Positions 1 to 8,552 are shown, counted from the first letter of the stretch. The stretch is DNA of 22,709 nucleotides from DATKQJ01 sp035534295 (GCA_035534295.1 DATLSE010000034.1:1-22709), one strand, 5' to 3'. Notes: generated by a model not told the origin, from the letters alone. A program made the numbers and translations.

Positions 1-253
1 CCCAGTCATGGATCGGCTCGAGCCCCGCAGCGTCGACGCGGTAGATCCGCTGGCGCCCGTCCTCGCGGGCCACGACCAGACCCACCTCCCGAAGTACGCG
101 CAGGTGTTTCGAGACCAGGGGCTGGCTCAGGCCGAGCCGGGCGACCAGGTAACTGACCGGTCGTTCCCCCTCGGCTAGAGCGTCCAAGAGCTCCCGCCGG
201 CGGGGCTCGGCCACGGCATTGAACGCATCGCTCGTGGTCGCGGCTCGGGCCAT
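1..253 (-). CDS. ArsR-family winged-helix transcriptional regulator (3' end cut by window edge)
   Basis: The 84 visible residues form a typical ArsR-type winged helix: an N-terminal helix with FNAVAEPRRRELLDAL (about 11-26), a recognition helix LSQPLVSKHLRVLREVGLV (about 42-60) and a beta wing REDGRQRIYRV (63-73). The pattern AEPRRRxLLxxL and SQPxVSKHLxVLxExGLV fits the ArsR subgroup often paired with SRPBCC/AHSA1-type proteins, but the partner would lie outside the window. No metal-binding cysteine motif is visible in this part, so a metal sensor role is not supported. The start is the ATG at 253-251. A near-consensus promoter ends six bases before it, so the mRNA is probably leaderless. The gene follows the ABC operon on the same strand but has its own promoter. 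The protein probably represses itself through the palindrome inside that promoter (inference). Confidence 0.85.
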   Translation of the reverse strand, partial: MARAATTSDAFNAVAEPRRRELLDALAEGERPVSYLVARLGLSQPLVSKHLRVLREVGLVVAREDGRQRIYRVDAAGLEPIHDW

Positions 254-259
254 CGGGAA

Positions 260-287
260 ATTATATGTCTATATGGTCATGTGTCAA
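260..287 (-). promoter_or_regulatory. Sigma-70 promoter of the ArsR gene, leaderless
   Basis: Reading the minus strand, TTGACA at 287-282 is followed by a 16-base spacer and TATAAT at 265-260; both hexamers are perfect consensus. The A of the ArsR start codon is at 253, seven bases after the -10 box, which is where transcription should begin. There is no room for a 5' leader or a ribosome binding site. Confidence 0.75.
265..280. promoter_or_regulatory. Imperfect palindrome in the ArsR promoter spacer, candidate operator
   Basis: The 16-bp sequence ATGACCATATAGACAT (minus strand) matches its own reverse complement at 12 of 16 positions. It fills the spacer between the -35 and -10 boxes and touches the -10 box. 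ArsR-family proteins commonly bind such dyads as dimers to repress their own promoter, so this is a candidate autoregulatory operator (inference from position and symmetry). Confidence 0.45.
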
Positions 288-301
288 GCACTTGGTGCCT
301 G

Positions 302-336
302 CACGGGCTGGCTCCCCTGAATCCGGGCCAGCCGTG
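302..336 (-). terminator. GC-rich hairpin between the ABC operon and the ArsR gene
   Basis: CACGGGCTGGC at 302-312 pairs with GCCAGCCGTG at 327-336, with one bulged G and a 14-base loop. A longer-range pair, GGGTCGG at 379-385 with CCGACCC at 415-421, begins directly after the permease stop codon. Neither is followed by a T run on the minus strand, so intrinsic termination is only suggested by position between the operon end and the ArsR promoter. Confidence 0.3.
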
Positions 337-421
337 ATCCCCGGTCGTCGGGAGCGAGCTGAGCCCAGTTGCCCCTGGGGGTCGGTCCAGGGTGCGGACG
401 GAGCGAAGGCGTCGCCGACCC

Positions 422-2070
422 TCAGCTACCGATCTCGCGCGTCCCCATGGCCCGGGCCGCGATCCCGAATCCAAGGACGACCACCCCGACCATGATCGCT
501 AGTCCGGTCCAGTCGACCCCGGTGGTCAGGGGGGTGCCGTAGAGGTGGAGCAGGGAAGTGTCGAGGGCCCAGGCCGGCCACTTGAGAGCCGGCCCCAGCG
601 TGGAGACGTAATAGCTGGCCGCGGCTACCAGCCCCAACCCCGCCACCGCCAGGCGGGGTGCCCGAGCGATTATCAGCGCTCCCAAGGCTCCGAAGGTGAG
701 GCCGAGCGGCACCAGGAGGGCGCTGGCGATCAGCAGTGGGCCGGGGCCCAGCTTCACTCCCTGGCTGGGCGCCGTGATCGCTACCACTAGCCCACCCACC
801 CCTGCCACGGCCGCCAGCCCGACCAGCAGGACCAGGGCCCGCTCCACGACCACCCGCCCGCGCGCGATGGGCTGAGCCAGCTGCATCTCGAGTCGACCGC
901 TGCCGTCATCGGCCGCCCAACGGGAGGTTTGAGTCACCGCGTAGGCGGCTGCCAGCACGGCTGCGATCCCGAACCAGAACTCGCTCACCACCGCCAGCCC
1001 AGGCTGGCCGCCGCCGGCCGTCTGCAGCAGGCCGCGGAGGGCGGGGCTCCCCCGGAGGAAGGCTCCCGTCGCGCGCGCCACCGAGACGATCACCGCGGCT
1101 CCGGCGGCGGTCCCCAGAAGCCACACCAGGAGGCTGGCTCGCTCTTCCCGAAGTGCGGTGACCAGCGGACCTCGGAGCCCGCCCCTGAGCGCCGGTTGGC
1201 TCGTCGAGGCGGGCACCGGGAGCCGTCGGCGCCAAAGGGGAGCGCCCAGGTCCCGAGCCGCGAAGGCCAGCCCGGCCAGTACCAGGCCGCCGCTCGCGCC
1301 GGCATACAGGAGGGCGGTGGCGGCTGCCGGGAACTCCCCGCCGGGGACGATCGCGGTGGTCAGGTCGACCAGGTGGAACGGTGACAGCGTGGCCCATCCG
1401 GCGAGTTCGCGGTTGACGCGAGCGGCCACGTCGAGGAGGTAGAGCGCGATCAGGAGGCCACCCCCGCCCACGACCGCCGCACGCCGAGTTGGGGCCAGCT
1501 GGGCGGCGAGCAACCCGATCCCCCAGCAGGCGAGGGTGAGGCCCAGAAGCGCTGTGCCCTGCTCAGCCAGAGCCGCTCCGGAGACCGCGCCCCCCGCAGC
1601 CCGCACCCCGAAGACGGTCCCGACCCCGGTCGCCACCGTCGCCGCCAGCGCGGCGATGGCGAAGGCCACGGTTCGGGACGACAGCAGCTCGAAGCGGCCG
1701 AGGGGGGCCGAGAACCAGGTCGCCAGGATCCCCCGCTCCTCCTCATTGCGGATTGTGCCGGTGGCGGCGCCCAGCGCCCAGGCGGCGAAGACCAGAGGCA
1801 GGAAGGCGAGACCTTTCCACCAGACGAACCCGGCTCCGGTGGCGGGATGGAGAGGCAAAGGGAGGAGGTACGCGAGCTCCGCGCCGAGTGCCGAGGTCGT
1901 GCGCCCGAACTCGGCCCGGGACGCCGCGGTGGCTCCGGCCGCTGCCAGGAAGGTGGCCCCCGTGGATACGGGAGCGAAGAATCCCAGCGCCGTCACCGCA
2001 GCCGCGGCCCGGCGGTGGGCTCGCAGCCCGTGACGAGCCATGGTCACCAGGCGAGCGCGCCGTCCTTCCG

Positions 2071-2074
<4 letters not shown>
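422..2074 (-). CDS. ABC-2 type exporter permease with two internally similar halves
   Basis: This 550-residue integral membrane protein has about twelve hydrophobic segments and is the transmembrane partner of the ATPase just upstream. The ABC-2 element that reads roughly E-E-x-G-x-L-x-x-x-x-A-P-x-x-R occurs twice: NEEERGILATWFSAPLGR at about 110-127 and DDGSGRLEMQLAQPIARGR at about 389-407. The protein is therefore a fusion or duplication of two ABC-2 permease modules, as in the long permeases annotated as polyketide or multidrug exporters. Its ATG overlaps the ATPase stop as ATGA (2074-2071), so the two are translationally coupled. An internal ATG at codon 12 is a possible alternative start. 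The substrate cannot be read from sequence. Export of a hydrophobic compound or antibiotic is the usual role for this architecture. Confidence 0.88.
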
Positions 2075-3023
<949 letters not shown>

Positions 3024-3027
<4 letters not shown>

Positions 3028-3491
3028 GGCGGGCGCTCCCGCCACCTCTGGACGACCTCCTCAAGCTGCTCGACCCAGAAGGCGTAGAACCGGTTCATCT
3101 CCGCCAGCCGTTTCTGCGCCGGCGGGCGCGTTGAGACGCTCGCCGCCGCCTCGAAGAGATGGAGAAATGCGCGGTAGGCGTCCAGTACCAGCTCCAAGAA
3201 GTGGTCGTTGGTCTCGGTCGCCTCATAGAGCGCCCGCCGAGAGCCGCGCTCGCCGCTGCGCCTGGCGAGGAGGAGCTGCTCCAGCTGGCGGGCCGCCACG
3301 CTGGCGCTGCTCTTACTCACCTGAAGATCGGCAGAGATCCTGTCCAAGCTGGCCGTCTCCGAGCACATCAGCAGGTAGCCCCAGACCCTCCCGGTCGTGG
3401 GGGACATGCCCCAACGAGATAAGTACCTGCCAAAGTCCTCCACGATCCGGCGCTGGTCATCCGAGGCGGGCACGGACTCTTTATTCGGCAC
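3024..3491 (-). CDS. GbsR/MarR-family transcriptional regulator of the ABC exporter operon
   Basis: The 155-residue protein carries a MarR-like winged helix: FGRYLSRWGMSPTTGRVWGYLL (about 20-41, the G-R-V-x-G-Y-L-L pattern is characteristic of GbsR relatives), recognition helix LQVSKSSASVAARQLEQL (about 57-74) and wing RSGERGSRRALYEAT. The C-terminal half is helical and probably forms the dimer interface. I chose the GTG at 3491 because a -10-like TATATT (3503-3498) and a TTGGGA -35-like box (3526-3521, 17-bp spacer) place the transcript start exactly there. GTG codons at 3509 and 3473 are in frame alternatives. As the first gene of the operon, overlapping the ATPase, it very likely senses the exported compound and represses the operon through the dyad at its start (inference). 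Confidence 0.85.
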
Positions 3492-3526
3492 GTTCCGAAT
3501 ATACGGCACAACTCACCCATTCCCAA
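3484..3526 (-). promoter_or_regulatory. Promoter and palindromic operator of the regulator-ABC operon
   Basis: On the minus strand, TTGGGA (3526-3521), a 17-base spacer and TATATT (3503-3498) form a plausible promoter. TTCGGAACGTGCCGAA (3499-3484) is a 16-bp palindrome with 14 matching positions that covers the end of the -10 box, the predicted transcript start and the GTG at 3491. A second, overlapping dyad CCGTATATTCGG (3505-3494, 10 of 12 matching) covers the -10 box. Binding of a dimer here would block RNA polymerase. Confidence 0.5.
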
Positions 3527-3699
3527 CCGGTCCGCCCCGGCTCCAGAGCCGGACTCGAAGGTCGCCCGCTCCGCACCCGGAGGGAGGGGAGGAGTAGAAC
3601 TCTTGGACGGTGGGGACTTGGACGTTGAGAGGTGTCGGACGGGAGGCGGATTCGGGTGAGCGCTAGCGGCCCGGGGCCGGGCCCTGTCAGGCATCGCCA

Positions 3700-4920
3700 A
3701 TGAGCAGTGCCAACCGGGCGCCGTGGCGGAACAGCGACGTCTGGGCCATCTCCCTCTCCGCGTTCTTCGCCGACCTTGGCTACCAGGCGGTCCTGGCCGG
3801 GTTCCCGCTCTACCTGGTTCTCACCCTGCACCAGCCGGTTTGGGAATACGGCTTGGCCAGCGCCCTCAGCTACGGCGGCGGCGCCCTGTTCTCTCTGGTC
3901 GGCGGCCGGGTCGGCGACCGGGTGGGTCACCGCAAGCTGGCGCTGGCCGGCAACGCCGTCATACCGCTGCTTTCGTTGTCCGCTCTCTGGGCCAACCCGG
4001 TCTGGGCGATCGGGCTGCTCACCGGCGGTTGGTGGGCGCGCAACCTGCGCTCGCCTTCGCGGCGGGTCATGCTCGTCGAGGCGGTGCCCGATGAGCAGTA
4101 CCGCTCGGCGGCTTTTGGGTTCCTGCACGCCCTCGATGTCGGCGGCGGCGCGCTCGCGGGCGGATATGTGCTTATCGCCCTGGCCGCTCACGTGCCGTTT
4201 CGGTGGATCTTTCTGGCGACCGTCGTTCCGCTCGCCATCTCCACCCTGTCGCTCTCCCGGGCCGCCGTCGGCGGGAGCCCTCCGGACCGGTCTCCAGCGC
4301 CGATTCCGGAGCTCCCGGTCGAGCCCCCTCCCCCCGGGGCCAGGCCCCTCCTCGCCGCGGTGGCGCTCTACGGCTTCACCTTCTACAGCGTCGGCTTCCC
4401 CGTTCTCACTGCGGCCCAGGGCAGCGGTCGCCTCCTCGCCGGCATCGGCGCATTCCTGGTGCTCCAGGCCGCCTCCGGAGCCACCGGATACCTCCTCGGC
4501 GGTCGCCTGGGCACCGGCCCCGCCGAGCAGTTTGCTCGCCTGGGCCTGCTCGGCTACCTCGGGGCCGCGGTCGGGGCCGCTGTGGTCGCCGTCGATTACG
4601 GGGGCCACCTGGGCTTGGCGCTCTTGCTGCTCGGGGTGGCTGTGATTGGTTTCGCTCTCGGGATCATCGAGACCCTGGAGCCCACCGCCATGTCGGTGCT
4701 GCGCAGCGGCACGCAGGCCGGCCGAGGTTTCGGGGCGCTCTCCGCCGCGCGCGGAGTGGGCACTTTCGTCGGCAACCTGGTGATGGGGCTTCTCTACGGC
4801 GTCGGTGCCTCGCTCGCCTACGGGTACGCCGCGGCCGTGGCGGCTCTGGCCGGCATCCTGGTCCTCACTGCTCTCCCGGCCCTGCGCAGCTGGCAGCGTG
4901 ATCGTGAGCCCCGACGGTGA
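3700..4920 (+). CDS. Major facilitator superfamily transporter
   Basis: This 406-residue protein has about twelve membrane segments in two halves, joined by a proline-rich cytoplasmic loop around residues 190-212. The loop between the second and third helices carries the MFS signature motif A, GGRVGDRVGHRK (68-79), which supports the drug:H+ antiporter-like or general MFS exporter group. It is divergently oriented from the GbsR-type regulator, with a 208-bp gap, so it may share that control region. No good ribosome binding site precedes the ATG (upstream bases GTCAGGCATCGCCA), and no clear promoter could be assigned, although GC-rich dyads occur just upstream. The substrate is unknown. Efflux of a small molecule fits the exporter-rich context. 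Confidence 0.85.
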   Translation: MSSANRAPWRNSDVWAISLSAFFADLGYQAVLAGFPLYLVLTLHQPVWEYGLASALSYGGGALFSLVGGRVGDRVGHRKLALAGNAVIPLLSLSALWANPVWAIGLLTGGWWARNLRSPSRRVMLVEAVPDEQYRSAAFGFLHALDVGGGALAGGYVLIALAAHVPFRWIFLATVVPLAISTLSLSRAAVGGSPPDRSPAPIPELPVEPPPPGARPLLAAVALYGFTFYSVGFPVLTAAQGSGRLLAGIGAFLVLQAASGATGYLLGGRLGTGPAEQFARLGLLGYLGAAVGAAVVAVDYGGHLGLALLLLGVAVIGFALGIIETLEPTAMSVLRSGTQAGRGFGALSAARGVGTFVGNLVMGLLYGVGASLAYGYAAAVAALAGILVLTALPALRSWQRDREPRR

Positions 4921-4937
4921 GGGTCCGGGAACTTGCC

Positions 4938-4971
4938 CGCCCGGGCGCCGCTACCCGACCGCGCCCGGGCG
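4938..4971 (+). terminator. Hairpin from two copies of a 10-bp palindrome after the MFS gene
   Basis: The self-complementary sequence CGCCCGGGCG occurs at 4938-4947 and again at 4962-4971, 17 bases after the MFS stop. The copies can pair with each other around a 14-base loop to give a very stable hairpin. No T tract follows, so it is a terminator-like or RNA-stabilising structure rather than a proven terminator. Confidence 0.4.
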
Positions 4972-5488
4972 CTCGCGGGCGGTCCGGCTGACTTCAGCTT
5001 TTTCCCCGATCCAGCCCCCTCGGCGGCGCAAGAAGTCGCGTCGAGCGAGCGAGCGCTGATGCTGCGAAGGCTCTTTGCCTGCTACCCATGTCGCTCCGCC
5101 GCCCACCCGGGAAACACGATGCAGAGGTCGCCTGCATGTCACCTCGGTTGGCGGTACTCGCGAAAAGACCGTCTCAGCCAACACGACAGCTGTCTTGGCG
5201 GCAGCGTTGAGGTTCGCCCAGTTGCGCTTGGCAGTGAGGTGCTCAATCTCGCTGGGCCGCCCGCTGCTCGCCCCGATCGATACTCCCCACCAGGACGATG
5301 AGTTCACGCCGGCCGCCTCGACCACGGCTGGAGTTCGCTAACGCGACCCGGGCCGATGGCGCCGCCTGGCGAGCAAATCGCGAATACGGGCCTACACTCT
5401 CCCCACCTAGCGCCCTCGGCGTGCGCGCCTCTAGGCCGAGACCTGGCTCCCCAGCGTCCTCGATAAAAGGTCACTCTCCCCAGCACAC
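4972..5488. other. Intergenic stretch without a recognisable intact gene
   Basis: No convincing gene lies here. On the minus strand around 5170-5290 a short reading frame (containing SEIEHLTAKRNWANLNAAAK) has coding-like third-position GC, but I recognise no family and it may be a relic or chance. A TACACT that could serve as a -10 box lies at 5393-5398, upstream of the Pr6Pr-like gene, without a good -35 partner. Confidence 0.4.
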
Positions 5489-5501
5489 GGAGGCAGACAG
5501 A

Positions 5502-6155
5502 ATGGATGCCAAGTTGGCCCGGGCCTGGTTTGCCGGAACCGCTGCCTGCGTTGCCGTGGGAGTCAGCCTCAGCGTGATCACGGCGATTCACAACACCGGG
5601 GGATATTTCGATTCTCCGCTCGCTCGGGCCTTCAATAGCTTTGCGTTCTTCACCGTCCAGTCCAACCTGATCGTCGGCGTCACGTCGGGATTGTTGGCCA
5701 TCAAGCCGGAGCGCTCGTCTACCGTATTTTCCGTCTTTCGACTCACGGGACTAGTCGCGATCGTCGTCACGGGGGTTGTCTACCACGTGGCCCTGGCGCA
5801 GCTGCTCGATCTCCATAGCTGGGATCAGATGGGGAACCAGCTCGTACACTTCGTGGTCCCGATCCTGGTACCCGTGGGCTGGCTTCTGTTTGGACCTCGC
5901 CGCCTGACGTCCGCTCGGATTGCCCTCTGGGCGCTTACCTTCCCGATCTTCTGGCTCGTCTTTTCCCTGACCCGGGGCGCCTTCCAGCCTTTTTATGCAT
6001 ACCCGTTCATCGACGTCACCAAGCTTGGCTACGGGGCAGTTCTGCTCAACTGCCTGTGGGTGTCCATTTTGTTCCTCGGTCTCGCCGGAGGAGTGACCGC
6101 TCTGGATGGCTTTCTCGCCCGGCAGCGCACCGATCCGGCGCACCTAGCCAGGTGA
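5502..6155 (+). CDS. Pr6Pr-family membrane protein (FAR-17a/AIG1-like fold)
   Basis: The 217-residue protein has six hydrophobic segments and the motifs I associate with the bacterial Pr6Pr family: FFTVQSNLIVGV (49-60), VVYHVAL (92-98), QLVHFVVPILVPVGWLLFGPRR (113-134) and YAYPFIDVTKLGYG (165-178). The start is the ATG at 5502, eight bases after GGAGG (5489-5493); the frame stays open further upstream but without a better start. The eukaryotic relatives AIG1 and ADTRP are membrane threonine hydrolases that use one Thr and one His. Thr51 in FTVQSN and His116 in VHFVVP occupy comparable places after membrane segments, so hydrolase activity is possible but unproven. It stands alone between the MFS gene and convergent genes. 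Confidence 0.72.
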   Translation: MDAKLARAWFAGTAACVAVGVSLSVITAIHNTGGYFDSPLARAFNSFAFFTVQSNLIVGVTSGLLAIKPERSSTVFSVFRLTGLVAIVVTGVVYHVALAQLLDLHSWDQMGNQLVHFVVPILVPVGWLLFGPRRLTSARIALWALTFPIFWLVFSLTRGAFQPFYAYPFIDVTKLGYGAVLLNCLWVSILFLGLAGGVTALDGFLARQRTDPAHLAR

Positions 6156-6265
6156 CGGCTCGGATTGTTGCTCGCCGCGGACTGGGATTCCATATGACCG
6201 CCTAGCGCCGCTTCGATGGAACCGCAGCGGGGGGGCCCCCAGATGGCACCGGGCCGGCGGGCGGT

Positions 6266-6294
6266 TGACTAGCGGGCGCGGGACCGCCTAGTCA
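6266..6294. terminator. Hairpin between convergent genes, candidate bidirectional terminator
   Basis: TGACTAG (6266-6272) pairs with CTAGTCA (6288-6294), continued by CGG/CCG with one bulged C and an eight-base loop. It sits between the convergent Pr6Pr-like gene and the phosphotransferase gene, the place for a two-way terminator. There is no T tract on either strand. Confidence 0.35.
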
Positions 6295-6582
6295 GATAGC
6301 CGGTGGTAGGCAGCATCGTCGCTCCGACAAACTCCCGAATCCCTGCTTTCCAGGGCGACGGTAGCGAACTACCAGAAGTGGCGGAGCGGCTCCTGCAAAC
6401 CCCGAGCAGTGGTTAGCAACTCAGCACGGGGCCGGCGAGGGGAGGACTCTCCCGGCGAAGGATCCAGGAAGGTCGCGCGGATGCTCCTGGCCCGAGCTCA
6501 GGGCGGGACCACTTCGAGTGCCGTCCGCAGTCCGAGACCGGCCCCGGGCAGCGGCGCACACGTTGATCTCATCGGCTGCTGG
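6295..6582. other. Non-coding stretch downstream of the phosphotransferase gene, with an imperfect repeat of its tail
   Basis: No gene is supported between the hairpin and the phosphotransferase stop. Around 6497-6530 (minus strand) a segment resembles the last 11 codons of the phosphotransferase gene: one frame reads RTALEVVPP followed by TGA, compared with ADRLAEVVPPWA at the true end. It may be a decayed partial duplication. Confidence 0.35.
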
Positions 6583-7542
6583 TCACGCCCAGGGCGGAAC
6601 TACCTCAGCCAGGCGGTCCGCGACGGCGAGGTACGACCGCGCCTCCTGGCGGTGGCCGAGGCTGAATAAGAAGAGACCCGTGGAGAGCCGCTCGACGTAC
6701 GACCACTGCCAGATCGCCTCGGGGTTGACGCCAGTCAGCTGGGTCACGTGCTGACAGCGGCGGAAGGCCATCGCGGCAGTGTCACCACGCAGAAGCTCCT
6801 CGTTCCAGGCCCGCAGGATGACCCCGAGGTCGTGGGCCGGTTCAGAAACGAGACCTTCCGGATCGACGAGTCGGAACGAACCGCTGTCGTCCGGCGACCC
6901 CGGCATTTTTAGCAGGTTGAGGGAATGCGCATCACCGTGGACCAGCACCCCGCGGTCGCCCTCGAGGCCGGCGACCCGCTCCGCGACGTATCCGACGGCT
7001 CTGGCGGCGGCCGCCTCTGCGCAGGGCTGCCGGAGGTCCTTCCACGCGCTGGACACGAAGTCCGCCAGCCACCTCGCCTTCCCCTTTCCGGTGGGGAGCG
7101 GTTGGTTCAGCACCGGACGCCATCCCCGGGCCACGGTGCTCACCGCAGCGGTCAGCTGCTTCATCGTCGACCAACCCAGGTTCGCCAGCGGGTCGCCGAG
7201 GCGTTCGAGCAGCAGGCTCCGGCGCGCCGCATCGTGGCGGAGCAATTTCACGTAGGGGTCTCCCTCGGCCAGGCGGAGGGTGGTCAGCTCCTGCTCGAAG
7301 GGAGCAAAGCCCTCGATCCCTGGAGGTAGCCCCACCTTGAGGACCACCGGCTGGCCGGAGAGCGTGACCGCTTCCGCGACGTACGCGGCATGACCGCCCC
7401 CGAGCGGAGCGCCGGCGGTGATCGACCACTCAGCCTCCAATCCCGCTACTACTCCGGGGAGGTCTTCCAGCCAGCGGTGCCCTACCGAGCCCAGGGCTCG
7501 CACGGATGCCGTGAGGCGCTCGGAGACGCTGATCTGCTTCAC
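6583..7542 (-). CDS. Aminoglycoside phosphotransferase family protein, streptomycin 6-kinase-like (APH(6)/hydroxyurea kinase family)
   Basis: This 319-residue protein kinase-like enzyme would transfer phosphate from ATP to a small-molecule hydroxyl. Visible motifs are the N-lobe lysine in PVVLKVG (65-71), a downstream glutamate in FEQELTTL, the catalytic loop VHGDAHSLNLL (201-211, Asp204 and Asn209) and the metal-binding DPEG (227-230) followed by EPAHDLG. The combination HGDxHxxN with DPxGLVxxPAxDL is characteristic of the streptomycin 6-kinase family rather than APH(3'). The GTG start at 7542 is the furthest possible, since a TGA precedes it in frame two codons upstream; no good ribosome binding site is seen. 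It begins 34 bases after the Rieske gene on the same strand, so they are probably co-transcribed. Actual streptomycin resistance is not shown; many family members have unknown substrates. Confidence 0.82.
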   Translation of the reverse strand: MKQISVSERLTASVRALGSVGHRWLEDLPGVVAGLEAEWSITAGAPLGGGHAAYVAEAVTLSGQPVVLKVGLPPGIEGFAPFEQELTTLRLAEGDPYVKLLRHDAARRSLLLERLGDPLANLGWSTMKQLTAAVSTVARGWRPVLNQPLPTGKGKARWLADFVSSAWKDLRQPCAEAAAARAVGYVAERVAGLEGDRGVLVHGDAHSLNLLKMPGSPDDSGSFRLVDPEGLVSEPAHDLGVILRAWNEELLRGDTAAMAFRRCQHVTQLTGVNPEAIWQWSYVERLSTGLFLFSLGHRQEARSYLAVADRLAEVVPPWA

Positions 7543-7576
7543 GTGTGGTCAGTCTGCACCGGACCGGAGTCGGGGG

Positions 7577-7915
7577 TCAGCTGACGAAGACTGATCCGTC
7601 TCGCACCTCGACGTTGCCGCGCGCCAGCGGTCGCCGATTCATCACCGCCTTGAAGAGTCGTCCGCCTGGCACTCGTGGCCCGTCGACGGTTTCGCCGGTG
7701 CGGACGTCGTAACGGGCTCCGTGTACCGGGCACACCAGGCAGCCGGCGCCGTCGATGGCGCCCTTCGCGAGGTCGCCGCCGCGATGCCGGCACCAGCGGG
7801 ATACGGCGAAGTACTCCCCGTTTATGTTGCAGAGTGCGTATTCGCCAGCTCCGGTGACAGTTCCGACCGGGACACTGGTTGTCGGGATCCCTCGAACGTC
7901 GGTACCTTCGTCCAT
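7577..7915 (-). CDS. Rieske-type [2Fe-2S] ferredoxin
   Basis: A compact 112-residue Rieske protein with both cluster-binding motifs: CRHRGG (Cys42, His44) and CPVHGARYD (Cys62, His65). It has no membrane anchor and no catalytic domain, so it is a soluble electron carrier or the small component of an oxygenase, like nitrite reductase small-subunit and toluene/biphenyl-type ferredoxins. The start is the ATG at 7915, preceded by AAGGAGGAG six to seven bases upstream; a longer open frame to 8017 lacks Rieske-like sequence and this site. No oxygenase is nearby. The only same-strand neighbour is the phosphotransferase 34 bases downstream, so the redox partner must lie elsewhere. Confidence 0.9.
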   Translation of the reverse strand: MDEGTDVRGIPTTSVPVGTVTGAGEYALCNINGEYFAVSRWCRHRGGDLAKGAIDGAGCLVCPVHGARYDVRTGETVDGPRVPGGRLFKAVMNRRPLARGNVEVRDGSVFVS

Positions 7916-8032
7916 GTGCGCTCCTCCTTGGCTCCGGTGCCCGCGGGATAGAATTGCCTCAGGCGTACTGTCCACACACCACATCATGATACTTGTGGGA
8001 CTGGGGTATCGGAACATCGCGGCGTCCGGGGC

Positions 8033-8293
8033 GTGATCTCCATCTTCGCTGAGTCCAACTTCTTCGACGAGGACACCGCCTTCTACCCCCGGCTCGTGGA
8101 GTTGTCCCAGCTACGGAATAGGATGAATATCAGTAATCCCAAGCACATGGAACCCGCCGACGAAGGCGACCTGTTTCTTGAGCGAGCCAAGATTGAGGCC
8201 GAGCAGCCGAGCGAGGAACTGGTCAGGCAGTGCGCCTCGGACTTTCCGAGAGAACCGTCATTCAGGTACGTCCAGCCATTTAGGTTTCCCTAG
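8033..8293 (+). CDS. Hypothetical small protein, possibly a gene fragment
   Basis: An 86-residue reading frame beginning with GTG, divergent from the Rieske gene. The first 30 codons (FAESNFFDEDTAFYPRLVEL at 5-24) use G/C third positions like real genes here; the later part is less clear. There is no ribosome binding site before the GTG, so this may be the remains of a longer gene. I do not recognise a family. The content is acidic and soluble, without membrane segments. Confidence 0.3.
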   Translation: MISIFAESNFFDEDTAFYPRLVELSQLRNRMNISNPKHMEPADEGDLFLERAKIEAEQPSEELVRQCASDFPREPSFRYVQPFRFP

Positions 8294-8465
8294 ACAGCTC
8301 ATCGCGGTTGACCCTCGGAAAAGAGGCGACTCCGGGTCCGCTATCTCGCCGGGCTGAGATGCCGCCCGTGTGAGAGTGACGTACCGCCCAGTTCCATCCG
8401 TTGGCCTCTCCGATTCACCGGACCGAACGGCTGTTCCAGCGACGTGGTTTGACCCGGTGCCTGAT

Positions 8466-8510
8466 CCCCTCGATTGCCCGCGAGGGGTCCCTACCCCTTC
8501 AGTTTTCAAA
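8466..8510 (+). promoter_or_regulatory. Two mutually exclusive hairpins upstream of the sigma factor gene
   Basis: CCCCTCG (8466-8472) pairs with CGAGGGG (8481-8487). The same AGGGG can instead pair downstream: AGGGGT (8483-8488) with ACCCCT (8493-8498), four-base loop, followed shortly by TTTT. The layout is that of an attenuator with alternative structures, but no leader transcript is established; a TATATA box at 8541-8546 would start transcription downstream of it. Confidence 0.25.
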
Positions 8511-8540
8511 TCGAGGTGGGGTTTGCGCGGCGCTCGCGTC

Positions 8541-8552
8541 TATATATACGTA
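8541..8552 (+). promoter_or_regulatory. TATATA box directly before the sigma factor start, candidate leaderless -10
   Basis: TATATATACGT immediately precedes the ATG at 8552. With TATATA at 8541-8546 as the -10 box, the transcript would start at the ATG. No convincing -35 hexamer or ECF-type GGAAC element was found at the right distance, and no Shine-Dalgarno sequence is present. Confidence 0.35.

Noticed and set aside
3481..4608. A 375-codon open frame on the minus strand opposite the MFS gene
   Set aside because: It is antisense to a clear transporter, rich in Arg, Gly, Glu and Pro, lacks domains, and results from GC-rich codon structure.
4951..5325. A 124-codon minus-strand frame with coding-like codons around 5170-5290
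   Set aside because: No recognisable family, no ribosome binding site and weak sequence at both ends. Kept only as a remark on the intergenic stretch.
7916..8017. N-terminal extension of the Rieske protein to 8017
   Set aside because: The added residues are not Rieske-like, and the perfect AAGGAGGAG site supports the ATG at 7915.
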